From NCBI GenBank assembly GCA_019236735.1, contig JAFAIM010000063.1:1-64000 (forward strand): a DNA stretch of 64,000 nt. The letters are read 5' to 3'. The notes under the pieces were generated by a model that had not been told where the DNA came from, did no database searches, and saw only the letters and a program-made list of their open reading frames with translations. The DNA comes from Burkholderiaceae bacterium (GTDB taxonomy: Bacteria; Pseudomonadota; Gammaproteobacteria; Burkholderiales; Burkholderiaceae_F). Shown piece after piece: positions 1-7,722 of the stretch. Numbering within the stretch: position 1 is the stretch's first letter; each line of letters opens with the position of its first letter. A program made the position numbers and the translations under genes.

Positions 1-9
1 GAGCCACCG

Positions 10-201
10 TCAGCTCTTCGCCGGACCTTTCAGGCACTGCGACATGAATTTCTTGCGCTCATCGCCCTTCAGCACTTTTTCGGCCGCCTGCCTGTTGCAA
101 GCTTTCATCTTCTCCTGCTGCGAAGTCTTGGCTTTCTGCTCGGCTGCGAACGTGCACAGCGGCGCGGCCAGCATCGCCGCGATCAGGATTCGGTGGAGCA
201 T
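10..201 (-). CDS. PsiF-like small secreted protein
   Basis: A 63-residue protein with an N-terminal signal peptide (hydrophobic LIAAMLAAPLCTFA) followed by one short charged repeat. The repeat reads KMKACNRQAAEKVLKGDERK and ends near MSQCLKG, the pattern of the PsiF (phosphate-starvation-inducible) family, which normally has two such repeats with paired cysteines. The function of this family is unknown. I chose the internal ATG at 201 because it starts directly before the signal peptide; an upstream in-frame ATG at 222 would add seven polar residues. It lies just downstream of hprK on the same strand, 72 nt away, so it may be read through from that operon. The family call is moderately firm. 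Confidence 0.7.
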   Translation of the reverse strand: MLHRILIAAMLAAPLCTFAAEQKAKTSQQEKMKACNRQAAEKVLKGDERKKFMSQCLKGPAKS

Positions 202-273
202 CGGTCCCTCCTTGGCGTCCAACCGTGTGATTGCAACACCTGCCGGCCGGAAATGCTTCGCCGAGGGTGGTAG

Positions 274-1212
274 CTACGAATCGTCCTGACTTTCCATCGC
301 CTCGCGCTGGCGCTGCTGAAAGTCGAGCATCGTATCGATGCCGCGCAGCTTCAGGATCGTGTTGCGCACGGCCGCTTCCAGCAGAACCGCCAGGTTGCGG
401 CCGGCCGCTACCGGGATCACAACCTTGTGGATCGGTAGGCCAAGCACTTCCTGCGTGGTGCCTGCGAGCGGAAGGCGCTCCAGACTGTCGGCGGCGCTGC
501 GCCGCATTAACTCGACAATCAGGCGTAGCTTCATCTTCCGGCGCACGGCTGTCTCACCGAATATGGCCCGGATGTCCAGCAGGCCCAAACCACGAACTTC
601 CAGCAGATTGGCCAGCAGCGGCGGGCAGCGTCCCTCGATCGTATCGGGGGCAACACGCGCGAAGTCGACCACGTCGTCCGCAACGAGGCCGTGGCCACGG
701 CTGATCAATTCCAGCGCAAGTTCGCTCTTGCCCAGACCGGACTGCCCGGAAATCAGCACACCCATGCCGAACACATCCATGAACACGCCGTGGATCGAGC
801 AGTGCTTGGCGAGCTGCTTGGCAAGATAGATACGCAGTACGTCGATCACCTCGGCCGAGTCGCGCGAACTGGCGAACATCGGCAATCCCGCCGCAAGGGC
901 GATCGCGACCAGCTCCGGCGGCAGCGATCTGCCCTCGCCGACGATCAGCCCAAGCGGGCCGCCCTGGATCAGCTCGCGCAGCACCTGCTCGCGCCGGCCC
1001 GGAGGAATGCGGGTGACGTAATCGACTTCGGTTGCACCGAGCACGTGAATTCGCTTCGGATGGATCAGGTTCAGGTGTCCGACCAGCTCGGCCGCCTGCA
1101 CGCTGATGCCACTGACGTCCGGAAAGACACGCTGGCCGGCCGCCGGCTCGCCGATCCAGTGCAGATCGAGTGCGGTCGCGTTGTCTTCGAACAGCGATTC
1201 GAACGTCAGCAT
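274..1212 (-). CDS. hprK: HPr kinase/phosphorylase
   Basis: A 312-residue bifunctional enzyme that phosphorylates the seryl site of HPr with ATP and removes the phosphate again. In proteobacteria it works within the regulatory, not the sugar-transporting, PTS. The P-loop GQSGLGKSELAL lies near residue 155 and the family signature VRGLGLLDIRAIFG near residue 200. The N-terminal half is the substrate-binding-like domain. The ATG at 1212 (MLTFESLF) begins one base after the ptsN stop codon and gives the usual family length; the longer upstream frame overlaps ptsN and is not used. Translational coupling with ptsN is likely. Confidence 0.95.
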   Translation of the reverse strand: MLTFESLFEDNATALDLHWIGEPAAGQRVFPDVSGISVQAAELVGHLNLIHPKRIHVLGATEVDYVTRIPPGRREQVLRELIQGGPLGLIVGEGRSLPPELVAIALAAGLPMFASSRDSAEVIDVLRIYLAKQLAKHCSIHGVFMDVFGMGVLISGQSGLGKSELALELISRGHGLVADDVVDFARVAPDTIEGRCPPLLANLLEVRGLGLLDIRAIFGETAVRRKMKLRLIVELMRRSAADSLERLPLAGTTQEVLGLPIHKVVIPVAAGRNLAVLLEAAVRNTILKLRGIDTMLDFQQRQREAMESQDDS

Positions 1213-1213
1213 G

Positions 1214-1684
1214 TCAGGCTGCGGGGCGGATCGGCTCCCAAGCGGCCACCATCGCAAGCAGCACGGCAGGCTGGGTGATCGTCTCGAGCTGCTCGCGCAT
1301 CGACGGCTCGGACAGCATCTGGGCCAGTTCGGATAGCACCTGCAGATGCTGCTGGGTCGCGTTTTCCGGAACCAGCAGCGAGACCAGCAGCCGCACCGGC
1401 TGACCATCCGGCGCACCGAATTCGATCGGATCTTTCAGCCGGAGGATCGCCGCCGCCGCGCGCTTGAGCCCGCGCAGGCGGCCGTGGGGAATTGCCACAC
1501 CTTTGCCGAGTCCAGTCGATCCCAGCTGTTCGCGAGCCATCAGGCATTCCAGGATCTGCGGCTCGCCCATGCGGGAGCTGCCGGCGAATACTGCAGCCGC
1601 GCGCTGCAGCGCCTCACGCTTGCCATTCGCTTCGACGTCCAGCACGACGTTCGGCAGCGACAGAAGGTTCGAAAGTGAATTCAT
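1214..1684 (-). CDS. ptsN: PTS IIA-like nitrogen-regulatory protein PtsN
   Basis: A 156-residue EIIA-Ntr protein, the terminal phosphoacceptor of the nitrogen PTS, thought to regulate nitrogen and potassium metabolism by protein contacts. The phosphoacceptor histidine is in VAIPHGRL near residue 68, and the C-terminal part (LLVPENATQQHLQVLSELAQ) is typical of the mannitol/fructose EIIA fold. It sits between hpf and hprK on the same strand, downstream of rpoN, the classical rpoN-hpf-ptsN order of proteobacteria. HprK starts immediately after its stop codon, which links the nitrogen PTS with the HPr kinase. Confidence 0.95.
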   Translation of the reverse strand: MNSLSNLLSLPNVVLDVEANGKREALQRAAAVFAGSSRMGEPQILECLMAREQLGSTGLGKGVAIPHGRLRGLKRAAAAILRLKDPIEFGAPDGQPVRLLVSLLVPENATQQHLQVLSELAQMLSEPSMREQLETITQPAVLLAMVAAWEPIRPAA

Positions 1685-1762
1685 GGGGGTCTAACGCCCC
1701 AGAGTCGGGCCGGTTGAAGTCGACCGGCAGAAGCCTACCGGCCGCTGTTACCGCTCTTACTC

Positions 1763-1781
1763 CGGTTGGGCAACCGTTTTT
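1763..1781 (+). terminator. hairpin plus T-run, Rho-independent terminator-like, plus strand
   Basis: CGGTTG, a 2-nt loop GG and CAACCG form a perfect 6-bp stem followed at once by five T on the plus strand. It lies in the 287-nt gap between hpf and ptsN, whose genes are on the minus strand. On the minus strand the hairpin is preceded by A residues and has no T-run, so it does not look like a terminator for hpf. No plus-strand protein gene precedes it. The rest of the gap shows no other clear feature. Confidence 0.4.
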
Positions 1782-1971
1782 ACCCCTCTCACTGCCAATT
1801 CAAAGCCCGACGAGACAGTGACTGTTCACACCGACCCCGCTTGTTGTAGGCATGTACCGGGTCGGATCGCGGCGCAGTATACGCGCGGCTTCCGGCCGCC
1901 GCGTGTCTCGTTGCGCTGCGGCAACAGCCGCAGCCCCCCTCGGCCGGCGAAGCCTTGCAATTGCGCGCCGC

Positions 1972-2301
1972 TTACTGCGGCCCGGCCTCCGACTGGTGCT
2001 TCAGCGGCACGCGAATGTGGTTTTTGACCCGATCTTTGTAGCGCAGGATCTGCCGATCGAGCTTATCCATCATCACGTCGATCGAGGCATACAAATCCGG
2101 CTCCACCGATGCGGCGTGCAGTGCCGAGCCTCGCACCCGTAGCGTGATCTCGGCCTTCTGCTGCAGCTTGTCCACGGACAACACCACATCAACGTCGATC
2201 ACGTGGTCGAAGTGCCTTCGGATCCGCGCGAGCTTGTCGACCACATAGGTGCGAAGCGCCGGGGTCACGTCGAGGTGATGGCCGTGGATATTCAGGTTCA
2301 T
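1972..2301 (-). CDS. hpf: ribosome hibernation-promoting factor, short form
   Basis: A 109-residue protein of the HPF/YfiA family, which binds the 30S decoding region in stationary phase and helps 100S dimers form. Characteristic features are MNLNIHGHHLDVTPALRTYV at the N terminus, then the alternating strands around ITLRVRGSALHAASVEPDLY, and DVMMDKLDRQILRYKDR. The length is that of the short form without the C-terminal dimerisation domain. The ATG at 2301 is used because upstream in-frame codons overlap the end of rpoN and do not resemble the family. It lies 34 nt after rpoN. Confidence 0.93.
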   Translation of the reverse strand: MNLNIHGHHLDVTPALRTYVVDKLARIRRHFDHVIDVDVVLSVDKLQQKAEITLRVRGSALHAASVEPDLYASIDVMMDKLDRQILRYKDRVKNHIRVPLKHQSEAGPQ

Positions 2302-2335
2302 GCAGCACCCTTTCGGTGAGGATGTGAAAATGGGC

Positions 2336-3880
2336 TCACAGTGTTTTGCGCAATGCCACGGGGGCGATATGCAGCAGTTCCCGATACTTGGCGACGGTAC
2401 GGCGCGCCACGACAATTCCCTGTTCACCGAGCAGTTCGGCAATGCGGCTGTCCGACAAAGGTCTGCCCGGATCCTCCGCTGCGATCATCTGCCCGATCAG
2501 CGCGCGAATCGCGGTGCTCGAGGCGGCGCCACCGGCGTCGGTCGCCACGTGGCTGCCGAAGAAGTAGCGAAGCTCGAACACGCCGAACGGCGTTGCCATG
2601 TACTTATTGGCGGTCACCCGCGATACGGTCGATTCGTGCAGCCCGACTGCGTCGGCGATCTCGCGCAGCACAAGAGGGCGCATTGCGATCGCACCGTGCG
2701 AAAAGAAGTGGCTCTGGCGCTCGACGATCGCCTGCGCTACCCGCTGAATCGTCTGGAACCTTTGGCGCAGATTGCGGATCAGCCAGCGCGCCTCCTGCAA
2801 TCTGGCAGCCCAGGACGCATGCGAAGGCGCGCCCCGGTCGCGTTTGAAGATCGTCGCGTAGGCCTGGTTCACTCGCAGACGGGGCATCACGTCCGGATTC
2901 AGCTGTGCGGTCCAGCGGCCTTTTTGTCGCCGCACCAGGATGTCGGGTACCACATAGTCCGGAGCCGTCGTAGCAAAGCCTAATCCCGGCCGCGGGTTCA
3001 GTCCATGGATCAGTCGGTGCACTGCACGCAGTTCTTCGTCCTCCGCTCCGACGAATTTTTTCAGCTTTGCGAAATCACGATTGGCCAACAGGAGCAGGTG
3101 TTCACTTACGATCCTTCTGGCGAGGGTCAGATCGCGCCGTTGTGCCTCGATGGCCGCTTGCGCGCCACCCGCTTGCCCGAGCAAGAGCAGCCGCGCGTTG
3201 ACCTGCAGCAGCAGGCACTCCTGCAGCGAGCGTGCCGCGACACCCGCCGGATCGAAGCTTTGGAGCAGGCGCAGCGCCGCGGACAGCTCTTCGGCTTCGA
3301 CCGCTTCGACGGCCGGGCACAAGGCCTGGATCTCCTCGAGCGAGGCCCGAAGGTAGCCGTCTTCCTCTACCGCTTCGATCAGCAGCCCGATCAGGGCGCG
3401 GTCGCGCTCGGAGGCCTTGGTCGACGCAAGTTGTTGACGCAGATGATCTCGCAGCGTCGTTTCGGCCGCCGCCCATGCGAGTGCTTGCGGCTCATCGTCC
3501 TCGTCGCGCGCCTCGCGTGAGCCACCCCAGTCGAGTGTGCTCGGTGGCGAATCGGTTTCGTCCGCCGCGCCTGCGTGATCGGACGTCGCCCGTTCCGGTG
3601 CGGGCGAATCCGATGCCGCGGGTCCCGAATCGGTGTGCTCGCCGGCGTCCGCCGCCTGCGCCGCGCCGCTCCAGTCCTGCAGGATGGCGCCGTCGGCCGC
3701 GAGGCGGGCGTGTCCTGCCAGCGGATCGTCGTCGCGCTCCAACAGCGGATTGTCGATCAGCGCCTGTTCGAGCTCCTGGTTCAACTCCAGCGTGGATAGC
3801 TGTAGCAGGCGGATCGACTGCTGCAGCTGGGGCGTCAGCGCCAGATGCTGTCCGAGACGCAGCTGCAGCGAGGCTTTCAT
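2336..3880 (-). CDS. rpoN: RNA polymerase sigma-54 factor
   Basis: A 514-residue sigma-54. The glutamine/leucine-rich activator-interacting region I is seen at MKASLQLRLGQHLALTPQLQ and the following residues. An acidic linker (about residues 60-130) leads into the core-binding domain, then the helix-turn-helix around ADAVGLHESTVSRVTANKY, and the RpoN box ARRTVAKYR near the C terminus, which reads the -24 promoter element. The ATG at 3880 matches the conserved family start; it follows the lptB stop by 16 nt. The lptB-rpoN-hpf-ptsN order is the usual one and suggests cotranscription. Confidence 0.96.
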   Translation of the reverse strand: MKASLQLRLGQHLALTPQLQQSIRLLQLSTLELNQELEQALIDNPLLERDDDPLAGHARLAADGAILQDWSGAAQAADAGEHTDSGPAASDSPAPERATSDHAGAADETDSPPSTLDWGGSREARDEDDEPQALAWAAAETTLRDHLRQQLASTKASERDRALIGLLIEAVEEDGYLRASLEEIQALCPAVEAVEAEELSAALRLLQSFDPAGVAARSLQECLLLQVNARLLLLGQAGGAQAAIEAQRRDLTLARRIVSEHLLLLANRDFAKLKKFVGAEDEELRAVHRLIHGLNPRPGLGFATTAPDYVVPDILVRRQKGRWTAQLNPDVMPRLRVNQAYATIFKRDRGAPSHASWAARLQEARWLIRNLRQRFQTIQRVAQAIVERQSHFFSHGAIAMRPLVLREIADAVGLHESTVSRVTANKYMATPFGVFELRYFFGSHVATDAGGAASSTAIRALIGQMIAAEDPGRPLSDSRIAELLGEQGIVVARRTVAKYRELLHIAPVALRKTL

Positions 3881-3896
3881 CACTCCAGCATCCGCG

Positions 3897-4739
3897 CTAC
3901 ATCCTGAAGTGTTCGCCGAGATAGACGCGCCGAACCGACTCGTTTTCCACGATCTCGTCTGGCCGGCCTTCGGCCAGCACGCTGCCCTCACTGATGATGT
4001 ACGCGTGATCGCAGATACCGAGCGTCTCGCGGACGTTGTGGTCGGTGATCAGCACGCCGATTCCCCGCTGCTTCAGGAACCGCACGATGCGCTGGATCTC
4101 GATCACCGCGATCGGATCGACTCCGGCGAACGGCTCGTCCAGCAGCACGTACTTGGGCCGCGCGGCGAGAGCGCGGGCGATCTCCACCCTGCGGCGTTCG
4201 CCGCCGGACAGGCTGACGGCCGTGTTGGTGCGGATGTCCTCGATCTGCAGGTCCCGCAGCAGTTCGACCAGGCGCTGCTCGATTGCGTCTTGCGCAAGCG
4301 GCCGCCGGTCCTCGTCGCGCTGCAGCTCGAGCACCGCACGCACGTTTTGCTCGACTGTCAAGCGTCGGAACACCGACGCCTCTTGCGGCAAGTACGACAG
4401 TCCGAGCCGCGCACGGCGATGGATCGGCAGGTGCGCGATCGAGCGGCCGTCCAGGCGGATCAGACCGCCGTCGAGCGGCACCAGCCCCACCACCATGTAG
4501 AAGCACGTCGTCTTGCCTGCGCCGTTCGGGCCGAGCAGTCCGACAACCGCGCCGGGCTCGACCGACAGCGATACGTCCTTGACCACCAGCCGGCCGCCGT
4601 AGCGCTTGGCGAGTTTTTCTACGACGAGACCCCGCGCAGCGAGTTGTGCGTCCGCCTCGGGCGCGGACTGCTCCCGCGCGGGCGCCGGCTGCTCCTGTTC
4701 AGGCGACCGCTCAGTCGGCAGCGCGCTGGCGGCGTTCAT
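3897..4739 (-). CDS. lptB: LPS export ABC transporter ATP-binding protein LptB
   Basis: A 280-residue ABC ATPase that powers extraction of lipopolysaccharide from the inner membrane together with LptF/G and passes it to LptC and LptA. Walker A is GPNGAGKTT, the signature motif SLSGGERRR, Walker B YVLLDEPFAGVD, and the switch histidine sits in LITDHNVRET. The first 35 residues before GLVVEKLAKRY form a proline/glutamate-rich extension not seen in the shorter enterobacterial protein. The ATG at 4739 overlaps the lptA stop codon by four bases (ATGA), supporting this start and translational coupling. Confidence 0.95.
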   Translation of the reverse strand: MNAASALPTERSPEQEQPAPAREQSAPEADAQLAARGLVVEKLAKRYGGRLVVKDVSLSVEPGAVVGLLGPNGAGKTTCFYMVVGLVPLDGGLIRLDGRSIAHLPIHRRARLGLSYLPQEASVFRRLTVEQNVRAVLELQRDEDRRPLAQDAIEQRLVELLRDLQIEDIRTNTAVSLSGGERRRVEIARALAARPKYVLLDEPFAGVDPIAVIEIQRIVRFLKQRGIGVLITDHNVRETLGICDHAYIISEGSVLAEGRPDEIVENESVRRVYLGEHFRM

Positions 4740-5371
4740 TTCGAGCTGCCGCGGCTCGCCTCGCCCGCGCCGGGTGCGCTGGGCGCGGGCGCCGGTGCGG
4801 GGGCGGAAGCGCCTTCGGTTGCGCGAGGTGCGATTCGCGCGGTCACGCGGCCGTTGGAACCGGCCTGCAGATCGTAGTGCGACGTGCGAGCGTCGTAGGT
4901 GATCTGGTCGCCGGTGAATTCGTCGCGCAGCACGCCATTTTCGTACCGTCGCACCACCGCGTGCGTGAAAAGCTTCACGGTGTCGTTGCGATTGTCGTAC
5001 TCGATCCGCTCGGCTACGCCGTCGAACGTCTGCTCCACCCCCGGCTTGGTCGGGTCGCCCCTCTCGTGGAATGTCGCAAGCGAATCGCTGCTGCCGGTGA
5101 CGACCGCGTATTGGTATCCGTCCGGATCTTCGCGATAGTCCATCCGGTCGCCTGTGACTCGGATCGTGCCTTTCGTCAGGATCACGTGGCCCGTGAAGAT
5201 CGAGATCTGCTTCAAGTCGTCGACCGTCTGGTGGTCGCCAACGATCAGGGTTTCCTTTTCGCGATCGGCTTTCTCGGCTCCCGCCAGCACGGGTGCGAGG
5301 CATGCCGCCAGCGCCAGCAGCATGCGGAAACTGCGGCCGGAAGCAAGCATTCGACGAGTGTCCACGGTCAT
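4736..5371 (-). CDS. lptA: LPS transport periplasmic protein LptA
   Basis: A 211-residue periplasmic protein with an N-terminal signal peptide (residues 1-31, RMLLALAACLAPVLAGAEKA). Its OstA-like beta-jellyroll repeats are visible as SIFTGHVILTKGTIRVTGDR and later FTGDQITYDARTSHYDLQ. It forms the oligomeric bridge that carries lipopolysaccharide across the periplasm to LptD. The C-terminal 30 residues are rich in Ala, Pro and Gly and probably disordered. Both ends overlap neighbours by four bases (lptC upstream, lptB downstream), so the three genes are coupled. Confidence 0.93.
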   Translation of the reverse strand: MTVDTRRMLASGRSFRMLLALAACLAPVLAGAEKADREKETLIVGDHQTVDDLKQISIFTGHVILTKGTIRVTGDRMDYREDPDGYQYAVVTGSSDSLATFHERGDPTKPGVEQTFDGVAERIEYDNRNDTVKLFTHAVVRRYENGVLRDEFTGDQITYDARTSHYDLQAGSNGRVTARIAPRATEGASAPAPAPAPSAPGAGEASRGSSK

Positions 5372-5937
5372 TTGTGCTGCGGCTGGATCGTATCGACCAC
5401 ATCGGCCATGAACTCGATGTGGCGCGCAACGCTGTCGAGCTGCATGCCGAGCGCTCGGATCGAGTCAGCCCCGCGGTCGACCAGCACGGCGCGGTCGGTC
5501 CAGTACCGATCCTCGTCCGGTTGCGCGAGAAGCAGCTCGGTGGTGACGCGAAGCGGCGGCTCGCCGGCGGGCGATGCTCGAGTCAGCACCACATCGCCCG
5601 ACAGGCGGATTTGCTCGCCGTCGTTGTCCGCATGCGCCTCGCGCGCCACCGCTTCGATGCGAGGTTCGTCCGGCCGCAGGCTCACGAGATGCGGATTTAC
5701 CAGGTCCATGTCGTCGTTGCGGGCGTAGTGCGTCATCCGGTCAGCGAACAGCTTGTACTTCGCCCGTCCCTCCGAATCGAACTGGATCAGAGTGACCTGA
5801 TCCGCATCGGCGTCGACCTGCGGACGCGCGGCCTCCTGCGCGGCGCCACTTCGCAGCGAACGCGAATACCAGTAGCTGGTTGCGGCCACGAGTGCCAGCA
5901 ACACGATCGCGATCAGCGAAGCGACCCGGTCACGCAT
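5368..5937 (-). CDS. lptC: LPS export protein LptC
   Basis: A 189-residue inner-membrane protein with a single N-terminal membrane segment (about residues 7-25, IAIVLLALVAATSYWYS) and a periplasmic jellyroll domain. It takes lipopolysaccharide from the LptBFG transporter and hands it to LptA. Family features include ARNDDMDLVNPHLVSLRPDE and IRLSGDVVLTRAS. The ATG at 5937 overlaps the end of kdsC by 8 nt and places the membrane anchor at the very N terminus. The longer frame reaching to 6090 lies inside kdsC and is not used. Confidence 0.92.
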   Translation of the reverse strand: MRDRVASLIAIVLLALVAATSYWYSRSLRSGAAQEAARPQVDADADQVTLIQFDSEGRAKYKLFADRMTHYARNDDMDLVNPHLVSLRPDEPRIEAVAREAHADNDGEQIRLSGDVVLTRASPAGEPPLRVTTELLLAQPDEDRYWTDRAVLVDRGADSIRALGMQLDSVARHIEFMADVVDTIQPQHK

Positions 5938-6496
5938 CGGACCGCTCCATCGGTGCGTGCTGTCGCCGGCAGCGAAGGACATATTCGGCCAGCGCACGCA
6001 CGGCGCCGCGCCCGCCGCCGAAGCGCGCGATCCAGTGGGCCGCACGCCGTACTTCGGGAGCAGCATCGGCAACCGCGGCTGCGAAACCAACGTTCGCCAT
6101 CACCGGCAGGTCGGGCCAATCATCGCCCATGTACGCACACTCGGCCGCCGTCACCCCGGTGGTGGCCAGCAGGCGCTGCAACGCCGCCAGCTTGTCCCGC
6201 TCGCCCTGGAGCACCGGCGCGATGTCGAGCTCGCCGGCGCGCCGCTCGACGATCGGCGACGCGCGCGAGGACAGCACCGCAACGCGCAGCCCCGCCTCGC
6301 GAAGCAGTCGCACGCCGTGGCCGTCGCGAGCGTCGAATACCTTGAATGACTCGCCGTCCGGACCGAAGTACAGCCTGCCGTCGGTCAGCACGCCGTCCAC
6401 ATCCAGTACGACCAAGCGCACGCGCGAAGCGCGCAATGCGGCCTGCACAGTGCGACCGGACGCGCGCCTTGCGGGCAGCTTCCTGGGAGACGCCAC
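5930..6496 (-). CDS. kdsC: 3-deoxy-D-manno-octulosonate 8-phosphate phosphatase KdsC
   Basis: A 188-residue HAD-family phosphatase that hydrolyses Kdo-8-phosphate to Kdo in lipopolysaccharide core synthesis. The catalytic motif I is VVLDVDGVLTDG near residue 30, motif II is VLSSR, and motif III is YMGDDWPDLPV, with both aspartates present. The length is the usual one for stand-alone, tetramer-forming KdsC. It follows kdsD by 66 nt and overlaps lptC, which puts Kdo synthesis and LPS export in one operon. Confidence 0.95.
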   Translation of the reverse strand: MASPRKLPARRASGRTVQAALRASRVRLVVLDVDGVLTDGRLYFGPDGESFKVFDARDGHGVRLLREAGLRVAVLSSRASPIVERRAGELDIAPVLQGERDKLAALQRLLATTGVTAAECAYMGDDWPDLPVMANVGFAAAVADAAPEVRRAAHWIARFGGGRGAVRALAEYVLRCRRQHAPMERSDA

Positions 6497-6562
6497 CTGA
6501 TCTACCCGATTCCTGGCGGTCCGTGGGGTCCGTGAAGGCCAACGCGGCGGGCGATTGGCACT

Positions 6563-7567
6563 CTAGATCACCCGCGCGGCCATCAGGTCGTGCATATGCA
6601 GCGCACCGATCAGGCGGCGCTGCTCGTCAACCACTAGCAACTGGTTCTTGCGGCCGCTGTCCAGCAGCTGCGCCGCCTCGACCGCCAGCGCATGGGGCGC
6701 GATCGTCAGCGGAGTCGGCGTCATCACGTCCCGCACGCGAGTTGAGCGGGTATCACCCCCGCGTTCGAGCAGCCGCCGCAGGTCTCCGTCGGTGAAGATT
6801 CCCGCCAGCGTGCCGTCTCCGTTTCGCACTGCGGTCATTCCCAATTGCTTCAAGGAGATCTCGCGCAGCGCATCCATCACGCTTGCTTCGGCGGGAACGA
6901 CCGGGATCGCATCTCCCGTGCGCATCACGTCGGATACCCGCGTCAGCAGGCGTCGCCCCAGCGCACCGCCTGGATGCGAGCGAGCGAAATCGTCCGGACC
7001 GAAACCGCGCGCATCCAGGCAGGCGACGGCAAGCGCGTCGCCCATCGCGAGCATTGCGGTGGTCGAAGAGGTCGGAGCAAGGTTCAGCGGACAGGCCTCG
7101 CGTTCGACGTGGCAGTCCAAGTGCACGTCAGCATGGCCGGCGAGCGATGAGGATGGGTTGCCGGTGAACGCGATCAACGGAGTTCCGCCCCGTTTCAGGA
7201 TCGGGACGATCGTCAGCAGTTCGTCGGTCTCGCCCGAATACGACAGTGCGATGAACACGTCCCGCACCGTCACCATGCCCAGGTCGCCGTGCGCAGCTTC
7301 CGCAGCATGGACGAACAGGGCCGGGGTTCCGGTGGATGCCAGGGTCGCGGCGATCTTGCGGGCGATGTGGCCGCTTTTGCCGACGCCGCTGACCACCACG
7401 TGTCCGCGGCAAGCCAGCACCAGTTCCACCGCGCGAACAAATCGCCCGTCGAGGCGCTCGGCCAGAGCGGCCACCGATTGAGATTCGGTCTGTAACACCT
7501 CGCGTGCCAGCCTGACCGATTGCGCGCCGGCGCGCGCCTGCAGCGTCGCGCTCGGTGTTTGGGACAT
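6563..7567 (-). CDS. kdsD: arabinose-5-phosphate isomerase KdsD
   Basis: A 334-residue enzyme that converts ribulose-5-phosphate to arabinose-5-phosphate, the first committed step to Kdo. The SIS sugar-isomerase domain covers about residues 30-170, with VVSGVGKSGHIARKIAATLA and LSYSGETDELLTIVP. Two CBS domains follow (about 205-330), ending in LVVDEQRRLIGALHMHDLM. The ATG at 7567 is used; an in-frame ATG at 7594 would add nine residues, and neither has a strong ribosome-binding site, so the exact start is unsettled. It is the first gene of the Kdo/LPS export operon and is divergent from the antiporter gene. Confidence 0.94.
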   Translation of the reverse strand: MSQTPSATLQARAGAQSVRLAREVLQTESQSVAALAERLDGRFVRAVELVLACRGHVVVSGVGKSGHIARKIAATLASTGTPALFVHAAEAAHGDLGMVTVRDVFIALSYSGETDELLTIVPILKRGGTPLIAFTGNPSSSLAGHADVHLDCHVEREACPLNLAPTSSTTAMLAMGDALAVACLDARGFGPDDFARSHPGGALGRRLLTRVSDVMRTGDAIPVVPAEASVMDALREISLKQLGMTAVRNGDGTLAGIFTDGDLRRLLERGGDTRSTRVRDVMTPTPLTIAPHALAVEAAQLLDSGRKNQLLVVDEQRRLIGALHMHDLMAARVI

Positions 7568-7636
7568 GTCGGTAGGGCTCAAGAAGGCCTTCATGAGACG
7601 TGGTGTTCGCCGGCGGGCCGGAACATTCACCGTCCG

Positions 7637-7655
7637 CGCCCTCTCGCAGAGGGCG
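7637..7655. promoter_or_regulatory. inverted repeat between divergent kdsD and antiporter genes
   Basis: CGCCCTCT and AGAGGGCG form a perfect 8-bp inverted repeat with a 3-nt spacer in the space between the divergent kdsD and antiporter starts. It could be an operator or a leader hairpin of the plus-strand transcript. There is no T-run, so it is not a terminator. No promoter boxes could be assigned with confidence. Confidence 0.35.
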
Positions 7656-7722
7656 GCAGGCACGGTGGCCGATGATACTCTGCGGCTTCGACCCTGGCAC
7701 AGGACTTGCTGCGGCGCGCCCG

